Of a stretch of 64,000 bases of DNA, positions 10,878-19,926 are shown one piece after another. The stretch's first letter is position 1, and the number at the start of each line of letters is the position of its first letter. The DNA comes from Emiliania huxleyi CCMP1516 (Eukaryota > Haptophyta > Isochrysidales > Noelaerhabdaceae), in assembly GCF_000372725.1 (NCBI RefSeq), contig NW_005196094.1:468040-532039 (forward strand), written 5' to 3'. Below the pieces are notes generated by a model. The model was not told where the DNA came from. It did not search any database and saw only the letters and a list, made by a program, of their open reading frames with translations. The position numbers were made by a program, and so were the translations under genes.

Positions 10878-11793
10878 GGAGGCTGCAGCAGCGGGAACAT
10901 TCCCTGCTTGCACCGACCGCGGGGCGCGGCGTTGAGCCGGTGCTGCCAGACCCGGTGCCTATGCAGCTATGCTGCAAAACCCTTTGTGTGTTTTCTATCT
11001 TTGAGGACATTGGCCGCTTTCAAACGGACGGAGGAGGAGAAGGAAAGACACCCCACCTGCACGAAAACCCGCATAGTCGGTTGAAATCCGCAAAGTCTCT
11101 TTTTCACCCGTTTCGCACCGGCCCCGCCGTGTGTGCAGGCTGTCCGCGACGTGTGACAGTGACTCCAACGTCGTCGGGTAGCCTGACGCACCGCCCGGTG
11201 TCACCACTCCATCCCGCTTCAACCCGGGCGCGCGTGCAGCTGACGAGAGCCAGTCCAAACCGCCGATAGTCGGCTGACTGCCGCGCCTAGGCGCACAAGC
11301 CCGGACGGCGCATTGCCAGCTCTCGCTTCGGAAGGTTGTCGGGTGAACATAAGAGGCCCGTTATGATGGACTGCGAGTGGGCATAATCTGCATTGCTCTC
11401 AAGCTAGGCGTGGGTCATGCTGTCGGATTGGCGCCTGAGCCGTGAGCGGGACGCGCACACGCGCTGCCCCGACATGGGCCCCCGCTCCGCGTCTCGCCTC
11501 GCGGGTCTCCGGCGCTCGCTTCGCAACGGCCAGGCGCGCTTTGAGCGGGCGAGAAAGGTGGTACTCCCGCCCTTCTCGTGCGCCGATTCTAGAGGAGCCC
11601 TACCCGGCCTGCACGCACGCGCACACTACTGGTTGATCTCGGGTGCCCCATGTGCGCACGCCGTTCGCCTTATGTGGCCTGTCTAGTGGATACGGCCCAG
11701 GCAGTAGTGTGTGCATTGAGCTCTCCACAGGCTAGCCCTTCACTTGGGCCCGACCCACGCTGTGTGGACTCTCCTGCTTGCACACCGGTGTGT

Positions 11794-11824
11794 GCACACT
11801 TTTACGTGCGAAGTAAAAGTGTGC
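11794..11824. other. Perfect 12-bp hairpin
   Basis: GCACACTTTTAC and GTAAAAGTGTGC are perfect reverse complements separated by GTGCGAA. One arm's sequence (GTAAAAGTGTGCA) recurs at about 12005. No T-run follows, so it is not a simple terminator; role unknown. Confidence 0.6.
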
Positions 11825-13778
11825 GGCTCCCTGTGCTGCTTCAAACGCGGCCCTCTCCGCCCGGCGTGACAGGGCCACTGGTGTGGCTCGATCTTAGGAT
11901 GCTGCGCTGGCCTCTGGCACACCCAGCAGCGCTCGCGTCGCAGCTACCACCGAGTGGCACTCCGAACAGCATCGCACACCAGCATGGGATCCCGGCGGGA
12001 TCCGGTAAAAGTGTGCACCCTCCCATAGGCTGTGTGTAGCAATGGCATACTGTGAGAGCACAGCTGCCCGTGCGCGTCGAGCTGCGCCGCGGCTGCAGCG
12101 GCATCGAAGCGCCAGAAGGGCCATTTGAGGACCACAGAGGCTCGCCACCAGCGCACAGTTGATGACGCCCACGGGGATGGCATCGCGCACACCCGCACTA
12201 CGCTCCGGTGGCGCAGAGGGAGCTGGGCATGGCCTTTGCTGCTGCGCCTGCTGCGCCATCACCGCCACTGCCGAGGCTATGCTGCGCGTTGACACTCGCG
12301 CTGCCGATTGCTGCCAATCGCGCGGCGTGAGAACAGCATCGCGGCCGCGCGAGCCGGCTTGTGCATATTGCACCGTGGCAGCGGGCTGCGTGCCAGCACC
12401 GCCGCGAGGCGTTTGAGCACCGCGTGACGACGCGCGCAGGGCCCTCCCACCCTAGGGCAACCTTATCGGCCATCGGCGGCCCGGGATGAAGCATGATCGT
12501 GTCGCTGTCACGCCGACGAGCCTCGCACACACACCCTAATCGGGCAGCGATCAACTTTCGGATCTCGTCGGAGGCCCACGCTTTCAGAGTCAGAGTCACG
12601 CAGCGCTCTTTTGATTTCGCCTTTTCCTTTTCAGCAACCCAAACACACTACGACGGGCCGCCCAACACACTACGACGGGAAACGTTGCATCCAGCAGCAG
12701 CGAGCGAGTGGCACACGCACACAGACCCCACGCACACTATGCGCGCCAAGCGCACCACCACCGACACACAGAAACGGATACCCCGCCGCACGGCTGAGTC
12801 GACGGGCAGTAGGCAGTGCGCCTCGACACCAGGCTGCGAGTGGCGCCGGCTCACATTCGCCACGGCCACCGCGCGCCCGCTCCACACACAACTTGCTGTC
12901 CGCTGGACCCGGCGCGCTGGCACACCGCATGCGACACCGGCACACTGGCACACCGGCATCGTTCCTGCCGCACGCGCTGATCCGGCGAGCGCGCGAGCGC
13001 GGCACGGCGCGTCTGGACAACGGGCGCAAGCCGTAGCGCGCCGGCTCTGCCGGATGCACACCAATCACTTTGCAGCTGCAGCGCCGCGCCTCGAGAGGTG
13101 TTCAGTCCCGAACTGCGCGCCGAATACGGTGACGACGCGGGTCTGATGACCACCGGCCAGCACCCGTCCGGGCCGTGACTGCCTCCTCCCATCAGCAGCG
13201 CCGCGCGCCGCTCGTGCCGCGCGAGAAGGTGTTCAGTCAACGGCGGGCGCCTCGCCAGCACTGCCTGGCGCACCCGTCAAAATGTGCGCACACCTCGCCA
13301 TCTCCGCCGCCTCCGAGGCCACCGGCGCCATGAGTGGTGTCTGCGCCGTCGCCGTGGGGGCCTTGGCCGGCTTGATTGGCCTCAAAGTCAGCTTTGCCGC
13401 CCCGCCGCGAGCGCCGAAAAAGCGTCAACCGCGCAACGGCGTGACGGAGAGAGAGCGACCGCGCTGCTTCTGCGAGCCGCTAGGAGCCGAGCCGATGTCT
13501 ATCCGAAGCCGTCTGCCGCGCGCGTCGGTCGCGAAGGGCCCGCCGGGGATCAGTTTCCACTCCTCTGAGGCTGCCGATCACCTAAACTGTACCCGTGTGT
13601 CGACGGGTGTGGAACCGGGCTCAAAAAAGCGGATATGACGTCCGGGTTTCTTTAGCTAGGTTGTTATCTCCATAATTCCGGCTCGTGTCGTCCCCGTCGT
13701 TTTTTCGTTATACGGTAAACCTGATACAAACCTGGCCAGGCTCGCCCGCAAATACCGGGCCGCACACTCAGTGTGACA

Positions 13779-15779
13779 CTATGTTTTCGCGCTGCCGCGG
13801 CCCCGCAGCGCCTGCCTCGCTAGCCGGCGGATGACCCGGCGGCCGCCGCGCGTGCGCACCACGTCGAGCGTGACGGCGAGGCGTGGCTTGCGCGAGAGCG
13901 CCGCGAGCTGGTCGACGAGGCTGCGTAGCTTTCGGACGGAGACGCGGCCCGTCGCGGGGTCGGTCGCCAAGTCGTCGAGCGTGCGGCGCATGAGCGGCGA
14001 TGCGTCTCCGGCGAGGATAGTGGTGAGGGCGAAAGGGTAGATGGACTCGACGATGGAGAAGGTCGGGTCCGCCGCGCGCGCGAGGCCCTCGAGGCTCGCC
14101 AGCGCGCGCGCGTTGTTGAGGAAGTAGGGCGGCAGCTCGAACTCGAAGGCAGGCGCGATCGCGGCAACCTCGCCCACCAGGGCATCGAAGCGGATCTCGG
14201 GCAGCGCTGCGCCGGGCGGGTAGTCGAGCAACTTGCTCGCGGCGCGGGCGAGGGCGGCCTCGAGGGCGGCGCGCGTGGCCGGCTCGTCGAGCTTGGCGGG
14301 CGGCAGCAGCATCAGCTCGCCGAAGAGGGAAGCGACCTTCGCCGTGTCGCGTGCGAAGAGCAGCTGCGCGACCGCGCAGACGAGGCCCTCGCGCACCTGC
14401 ACAGGCACGTGCGAGACGAGGCCGAAGTCGATGTAGCCGAGAGCCGGCCGTGGCCGCACCCACGGCAGCGCGTCGAGCGGCGACGGCGGCGGCGCCACCT
14501 GGAGCAGGCTAAGCGAGGTTGAGTCAGGGTGGTAGAGTCCGATCAGATCCGCCGGCTTGAAGGGCTCGCCTTGAGCAAGTTGCCGCCATGCGTGTCTGCG
14601 TGCATCACGCCGGTGACGAGCAGCTGCGAGAGAGTGCAGGCCACGCCCCACCGCACCAGGCGCACCTCCTCCGCCCGGGCCGGAGAGAGAGCAACGCGGC
14701 CGGCGAGCCGCGCGGCGAGGGCGGCGGGCAGGTCGTCTGCACCGCCGCCCGCCCTCCTGTCCGGAGGCACCAGCGGAGACCCGTCCACCCAAGACATGGC
14801 GATCACCTGTCGGCAGGCTCCGAGAAGGTTCATGGAAGGCTGCTGCCCACTCAATTCACCCGAGGCCGCGGCGACTCACCCGCTCGCCGCACCACGGCGA
14901 GTACGCGACGGGCAGCACGATCTCGCCGCCGCGGCCCAGCTGCCGCCGCGCTTCGGTCCGGCGCCCGTAGACCGCGTTGAACTCGGCGATGTTTTCCGCC
15001 TCGCGCTCGTAGTCCATCTCCTCGAATAGTCGACAAAAGAACTCGTCGACCGCAGCCACCAGCGCCGGACGCACCAGCCGCCGCCCGCCAGGCACGCGCA
15101 GCGACTCGAGCGCGCCCGCAGCCCGCCGGGCGAGCACGGCGTCGGCGGCGACTGCCGCGCGCGCGTCCGGCCGGAGCACCTTGACGGCGAGCGTCTGCGG
15201 CGGCGGCCGCCGCAGCCCGCGCCGCAGGGAGCGGCGGCCCCGCGGCAGCTGCACCTTGTACACCTGGCCGATGGAGGCGGCGGCGGCCGGCGTGGCGGGC
15301 AGCGCGCGCAGCAGCGGCGCGGCCGCAACCTCTCCGAACTCGGCTTGGATCACGGCCCTCGCGTCGGCGGTGGCAAACGGAGCCATCTCGGCCTGCAGCG
15401 CGCGCAGCTGCAGTGCGAGCCGCTCACCAGCCAGGTCGGGACGGGAGCCGAGTGCCTGGCCGAACTTGACAAACGTCGGGCCGAGCTCCTCGAAGGCCTC
15501 GCGCACCGGCGACGCCGCGAGCGCGTCCTCCAGCGCCGTCGGACCGACGGACGGCGGCGCCAGCCCAGCGAGCAGCGCGAGGAAGGTGGTTCCGACGCGG
15601 ACGCCGAGGCCCGACGTGACTCGTGCCAGCTTCCCGAGCCGGCCGGTGAGCGCCTCTGCGCCGTCGGGCGTGGAGAAGTACGTCTCGAGCGCCTCAGCGT
15701 CGTAGACGACGGGCAGGCCGGAGGATGTGGTGTGGAGGTGGGAGGAGGCGGCCAATGGCTCGATCCGCATCGGTGGCAC
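13779..15779 (-). CDS. ABC1/UbiB-family (ADCK-like) atypical kinase, probably plastid
   Basis: Two exons, 15779-14880 and 14806-13779, separated by a 73-nt GTGAGT...AG intron. Family marks in order: FVKFGQALGSRPDL (the KxGQ helix), AAAASIGQVYKV (Ala-rich nucleotide loop), LAVKVLRPD (catalytic Lys), EEMDYEREAENIAEF, MSWVDGSPL, HADTHGGNLL (catalytic loop, canonically HADPHPGN) and YIDFG (metal-binding DFG). These proteins regulate prenylquinone metabolism in plastids and mitochondria. The catalytic loop has Thr and Gly where Pro is usual. Between HADTHGGNLLK and PFKPADLIGLYHPDS the frame shifts at about 14566-14572: total coding length is 1928 nt, one base short of a multiple of three, so a single missing base (assembly error or allele) is the simplest reading. 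Start at 15779 is the best ATG but the transit peptide is not certain. Confidence 0.85.
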
Positions 15780-15896
15780 CCGTCAGCCTCAGCTTCTCAT
15801 AAACCAAAACGCCGACCTCGCGCTCCGCGAAACGGCGCCACACACCGGCACACACACGGGCCACAACACCGGCCCACAAAAAGAAGTTCTTGCGCG

Positions 15897-16006
15897 GCTC
15901 GAGGGTTGCTCCTGACTCTGGCCTTTTCTGGGTCACGTAGCCACACCTCGCCTCCTCGGTGCGAGTGGCTGCCAGTTCGACTCTGGGGAGGATCGAACCA
16001 TTAACA
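15897..16006 (+). repeat. 110-bp direct repeat, copy 1
   Basis: Identical by eye to 16225-16334. It can fold: AGCCAC..TCGC and GCGA..GTGGCT pair around CTCCTCGGT. GGTTCGATCC, a tRNA T-arm-like word, is found on the minus strand but no tRNA can be built around it. Confidence 0.75.
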
Positions 16007-16224
16007 TGGTACCTCCGGTGAGATCTCCCAGGTCGACGGCCGTCTGCGAAGATTTGAGTCCCTTCGTGTGTGAGCTACGAAAAAGATCGAAAATAGTGCC
16101 CAAGGTAACCCGGGGGAACTCGCGTCCCGGAACGCCTGCCCTACCTCGAAACACGGCGGTATCGGAGATACAGCAGCAACCTCGTGCTGCGTCGTGGGGG
16201 CGTGTTGAGTATATGAGCGACCCA

Positions 16225-16334
16225 GCTCGAGGGTTGCTCCTGACTCTGGCCTTTTCTGGGTCACGTAGCCACACCTCGCCTCCTCGGTGCGAGTGGCTGC
16301 CAGTTCGACTCTGGGGAGGATCGAACCATTAACA
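16225..16334 (+). repeat. 110-bp direct repeat, copy 2
   Basis: Second copy of the repeat at 15897-16006, separated from it by 218 bp of unique sequence. Confidence 0.75.
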
Positions 16335-17077
16335 GAAGTGAAGCCTGGGCCAACATTCGGCGCAAGCCAAGGGGGGAAGATCTTTGCAAAGCGCTCGAGC
16401 ATGCCGCCTGAGATGCGACGGCAGAGCGTCACCAATCCTCATTTTCCTAATGTTTTTCCTGCTGTGGGAGCAACAAATTTTCCTGCTGTGAAATCGGCGT
16501 GAAGAGAGGGAAAAACGACGGGAGGGCCCAGACCTACCCTAACTACCCCGTCATGACGTATGGCCGAGCAAAGATAAACTACCGGGCGCACAAGGAAAAA
16601 TAACCCCCGAATGAGTTGCACGCAAAAAGAAATAGTTATAGATAGTACTCGGCGAGAAAAGCGTATAAAGGCCAAAGGAGGTGGGGTCCTCACCCCGGCG
16701 GCCCGCGCACGCCGTCTGAGCCTAGCGCAGCGCGAGCTCGCTCTGAGCCTAGGCCCTAGCGCAGCGCGAGATTTGCGCAGCAACCCGGCCGGGCAAACCT
16801 TGAAAAAACTTATTAGCAATACCAAACAACTCTAACACTCGTTTTTGTCGAATGTGTGCATTCGCGCGAAGTGAACTTCTATGTTAGCTCCGAGCGAGGA
16901 GGCTACTTCTCGGGAAGTTGCGGGGCGCCTCGTGGAGCTAGTACTCGTTACGCGCCTGGAATCACTAGAGAGAGAGCAAACTCTCTGATCCAACGCTCTT
17001 AACTAAAAGAATTTAATGTCGCGCCCCAACCCGCGACTGGCGCACAAGGTGTGTGGTGGCGGCGTGCCGTCCTCCCA

Positions 17078-17260
17078 ATTAAATTTGGAGCACTTGGAGT
17101 GCAATCAGTAACCGCACATCCAGGGCCGGGGAGCTCAGAAGCGCACCCAGCGGGCCGGATGATTGGACGTTCGCAGGGAAAGGGCCTTAAAGTAAACACG
17201 GGTCTCCGAGGCGCGAGGGTTAGTCCGCGCTCCAGGTTTCCCCTAGCAGCGGAGCGCCCC
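17078..17260 (-). repeat. Dispersed repeat (partner 34270-34490)
   Basis: In reverse complement it matches 34270-34490 in order: GGGGAAACC, CTAACCCTCG, GGAGACCCGTGTTTACTTTA, GGCCCTTTCC, ATCATCCGGCCCGCTGGGTG, AGCTCCCCGGCCCTGGATGT, GCACTCCAAGTGCTCCAA. The last third appears again alone at 34060-34110. A copy of the GTGGTGGCGGCGTGCCGTCC word (17052-17072) abuts it. Confidence 0.65.
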
Positions 17261-17371
17261 AAACACCAGACACGCACACGACGTACATCCTCACTCGACA
17301 TCACCCCTCGAGGCTTCTCCGTCCGGCCTCGCCGATTTCTTTCTTTCTTTCACAAGGACAAAATACCCCGA

Positions 17372-17380
17372 ATGCAATGA
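17372..17380 (+). promoter_or_regulatory. Two-codon upstream ORF overlapping the CpcT/CpeT-like start
   Basis: ATGCAATGA: an upstream ATG-CAA-TGA whose stop codon overlaps the ATG at 17377 of the main frame. If ribosomes use the first ATG they terminate exactly on the second, which could tune initiation. The alternative is that the mRNA starts between them. Confidence 0.4.
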
Positions 17381-18222
17381 GTTGCACGCAAGCGGCCTTC
17401 CTGATCTTCGCCACCGCCGTCGCCTTCACGAGCGCTGCGCTGCAGCCCGCGGTCGAGCTCGGAGGCTTCGCACGCTGCCAGGCCCGGGCTGCCCTGCGCC
17501 GCGCCGCCGCGCCGCCGCGCTGCAGTGCTCTCGCCGCGCCCGAGCTCGACCAGTCCCGCTGGCTGGCCTTTGACGAGTTCCTGTCGCAGTTCTGCGGCCA
17601 CTTTGACAACCTCGAGCAGGCGCTGGAGGACCGGCGCGCCGGTCGGCCGCCGCGTGAGGGAGGCGGCCACGAGCACATCCACTGCCACCTGCAGCCGCTC
17701 GCGCTCGAGCGCCCGGCCGTGCTCGCCAACTACTACTTCAACGGCGACCCGGCGAGGCCCTTCCGGCAGCGGCTGTACACGCTGCAGCCGACGGAGGCCC
17801 GCCGCTCGGCCGCCGACGGCGAGATCCGGATGCAGATCTTCCGGCTCGCCGAGCAGGTCGAGGCGAAGCTGCGCGCGGCGAGCGGTGACGCGGCCGCCGT
17901 CGCCTGGGACGCGGAGCGAGACCTGGCAGAGGAGCTGCTCATCCCCGGCTGCGACGTGTTCTGGCGGCGCGTGGGCGGCCACTTCGAGGGCGAGATGGCG
18001 ACCGCCTCGGCGCTGGTCCACTCGCCGCTCCTCGGCCGCGAGATTGTCGTGACCGACCACCTGCACCTCTGGGAGGGGGCGCTCTGGGTCAACGACCGCG
18101 GGTGCGGCACCGACGGCACGTACCTGTACGGAAACACGCGCGACGTGCCGTACAAGATGGATCGCGTGCGCTGGTCGAGCCACCGCGGCGAGCCCGTCTG
18201 GGAGGACCGGAGAGCGGCGTGA
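17377..18222 (+). CDS. CpcT/CpeT-family chromophore-lyase-like protein
   Basis: 281 residues, single exon. The first about 20 residues are hydrophobic (AAFLIFATAVAFTSAAL), fitting the signal part of a complex-plastid leader. From about residue 60 the CpcT/CpeT pattern follows: WLAFDEFLSQFCGHFDNLEQA, HEHIHCHLQPL, LANYYFNGDPARPFRQRLYTL, IRMQIFRL, LIPGCDVFWRRVGGHFEGEM, and VVTDHLHLWEGALWVNDRG...GNTRDVPYKMDRV. In cyanobacteria these beta-barrel proteins attach bilins to phycobiliproteins; in plants the same fold occurs in CRUMPLED LEAF, a plastid envelope protein. Haptophytes have no phycobilisomes, so a CRL-like or bilin/tetrapyrrole-handling role is more likely than phycobiliprotein ligation. 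A two-codon upstream ORF overlaps the start. Confidence 0.75.
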   Translation: MSCTQAAFLIFATAVAFTSAALQPAVELGGFARCQARAALRRAAAPPRCSALAAPELDQSRWLAFDEFLSQFCGHFDNLEQALEDRRAGRPPREGGGHEHIHCHLQPLALERPAVLANYYFNGDPARPFRQRLYTLQPTEARRSAADGEIRMQIFRLAEQVEAKLRAASGDAAAVAWDAERDLAEELLIPGCDVFWRRVGGHFEGEMATASALVHSPLLGREIVVTDHLHLWEGALWVNDRGCGTDGTYLYGNTRDVPYKMDRVRWSSHRGEPVWEDRRAA

Positions 18223-18786
18223 GCGGTGAGGGTCTCGTGTTTCGCTCGCTGTAGCCTTACACCTGTTACGGTGGGACAGGAGTTCTGGTTTCCAATCAGC
18301 AGCGCCACGCTCCACGCACCATCCACACGCCGCGGGAGCGGAGCTGGATCCTGGCTGGATATCTGCATATCTCGCGCCTCGCCGCGGCGCGCGCGCGCGC
18401 GAGCCATCGCGCGCGGCTTCGCTGCATCGAGCACCCGAGCACCTTCCTTCTTACTAGGCACTACGACTGTACCACCGAGGGCCGAGAGGCACACAAGACG
18501 ACAAACAACACCATTCTCAAGCCTCAAGGCTCACGCGTCACGGGAAAGAGGCTCCATCCATCACCCTCGCCCAGGAATCTACACTGCGGTTCCTTTAGGT
18601 CCGACCTGTGGGCACCGCCTGCGCTCGGCACCGGGCACCGCCTCGGTAAAAAAATGCGTGCGGGGGTGCCTCAAAAGCAAACCGAGCGCTCCAATTCAAT
18701 TCACGCCGCCGCTCGTTAAATCTCCAACGCCCGCCACCTCGCCCGCCTTCTGGACACTTTGGACTGATGGGAGGAAAGCGCGCGGC
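18223..18786. other. Intergenic
   Basis: Between two codirectional genes. Holds a GCGCGCGCGCGCGAG run (about 18388-18402) and the dispersed repeat at 18598-18665. Nothing else recognised. Confidence 0.5.
18598..18665 (+). repeat. Dispersed short repeat (partner 8871-8952)
   Basis: TAGGTCCGACCTGTGGGCAC and following bases match the reverse complement of 8871-8952. Confidence 0.55.
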
Positions 18787-19512
18787 ATGTCAAGCGCAGC
18801 GTCCCCGAACAGAGATGCGCACCGGTCAGACAGAGAGGCTCTGGTGGACGACCTGCCTGAGGATGTGCTGACGGTCCTCGTCCGCACGCTCGCCTCGCAA
18901 CCACGCAGGCCCCAGGCGCTCCTCGCCCTAACCTCGACCTGCAAAGAGCTGCGCGCACTGCTTCCGCCGACTGTGCGGATCGACGCGGCGCGCGACACGG
19001 TCGACCACACCCTGGGCGCCCGCCCTTCGCTCGGCGAGCTTCAGGCGCTGGGAATCCTTCCGGTTGGGGCGCACACCTCGGCGCGGCTCGCGGCAGCGCA
19101 GCAGGCCCTGCAGCGGGAGATGACGCGTGCGGCGGTGGTCTCGCGGCTGACGAGCCGGCCCGACCCGTCCGAGCTCCTCCAGCGCGGCGTGCTCAAGCAC
19201 TCGTACGCCTCGGCGATGAGCCCCTCCCTCGCGCAGGCCGCCGAGCAGCTGGAGCACGCTATGCGGCGCGACCAGCTCACGCACAGCCTCGAGCGGCGGC
19301 CGAGCCCGGCGGAGCTGAGGGCGCACGGCATCGTCCGCACGCCCGCGGCGCTCTCCTCGCGGCTGGCCGAGGCGGCGGACCGGCTCGAGCGGCGACGGCG
19401 GCGCGACTCGCTCAGTGCGCACCTTGAGATTGGGCGGCTCTCGCTCGAGGAGAACTCGCCTCCGCGGGCACTGCGGCGCGCCGCGTCCTGGACGGCAGCG
19501 TCGCAGGCGTGA
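18787..19512 (+). CDS. F-box-like protein with RPEL repeats
   Basis: 241 residues, single exon. Residues about 18-60 (LVDDLPEDVLTVLVRTLAS...LLALTSTCKELRALLP) fit an F-box, the Skp1-binding module of SCF ubiquitin ligases. The rest consists of RPEL-type repeats: RDTVDHTLGARPSLGELQAL, RAAVVSRLTSRPDPSELLQR, RDQLTHSLERRPSPAELRAH, each ending in GIL/GVL/GIV, and a degenerate fourth (RDSLSAHLEIGRLSLEEN). RPEL repeats bind monomeric actin in MRTF and Phactr proteins. The combination suggests an actin-regulated or actin-directed ubiquitin ligase subunit, which is inference. The ATG at 18787 was chosen because it directly precedes the F-box; the frame is open further upstream but that sequence lies in a repeat. 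Confidence 0.7.
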   Translation: MSSAASPNRDAHRSDREALVDDLPEDVLTVLVRTLASQPRRPQALLALTSTCKELRALLPPTVRIDAARDTVDHTLGARPSLGELQALGILPVGAHTSARLAAAQQALQREMTRAAVVSRLTSRPDPSELLQRGVLKHSYASAMSPSLAQAAEQLEHAMRRDQLTHSLERRPSPAELRAHGIVRTPAALSSRLAEAADRLERRRRRDSLSAHLEIGRLSLEENSPPRALRRAASWTAASQA

Positions 19513-19926
19513 GTCGCGGCCAGCCAGGCCGCGGTTCGGCCCATTCACCATGGACGAATCTTCGAATCAACACTTTCTCAGTCTCTCAATCGGCGCGCTC
19601 AAAACGAAAACCAGGACGATGTCCCGTGTATCTGTAAACTGTGTGCCTGTGTCTATCTGTATCTGCCCGCAGTCAGGGCGCTGGTGTGTAGAGACCGCGA
19701 TTGGTCCTGTGCTATTGAGAGAGTGGCTAACAGTATACCACGGACCACGCTGTATATACGGGTGTAGAGAGACAACTGACACAAGACTCAACGATAAAGT
19801 AATAGAGCGCGTGTGTGGCTGTGGGCTCTCCCAGCGCGGCTCTGCGCTCTCTTAAAGTCGGATCACATACAGTAAAAACATACGGCTAAACACATCACAG
19901 TCGCTGCGCCGTCATCGCGTCATGCG
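19513..19926. other. Convergent intergenic space
   Basis: Between the 3' ends of the RPEL protein (plus) and GCP5 (minus). T/A richer than average, contains GTGTATCTGTAAACTGTGTG-like words, no gene seen. Confidence 0.5.

Larger units (their letters stand above)
8474..13778. other. Gene-poor repeat-rich interval
   Basis: About 5.3 kb without a gene I can defend. It contains a (CAGT)6 microsatellite (8598-8624), TAAA-tailed repeat copies (8784-8853, 9436-9502, 9698-9735), the second MITE copy with a nested insertion (9736-10454), the second 349-bp block (10529-10877) and a perfect hairpin (11794-11824). Open frames at 11.9-13.6 kb on both strands are short, overlapping and compositionally driven. 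Confidence 0.5.
15780..17376. other. Intergenic with a 110-bp direct repeat
   Basis: Between divergently transcribed ABC1 kinase and CpcT/CpeT-like genes. Holds the direct repeat at 15897-16006 and 16225-16334, a short duplicated CTAGCGCAGCGCGAG word (about 16720-16770), a second occurrence of the ATGAGTTGCACGCAA start-region word (16611), and a dispersed repeat (17078-17260). No gene recognised. Confidence 0.5.

Noticed and set aside
11894..12599. Minus-strand frames with a GWEGPARVV segment resembling a retroelement integrase tail
   Set aside because: A single short match in one frame without flanking integrase or reverse-transcriptase motifs.
15897..16334. tRNA or SINE B-box suggested by GGTTCGATCC in the 110-bp repeats (minus strand)
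   Set aside because: No A-box at suitable distance and no cloverleaf; kept only as a direct repeat.
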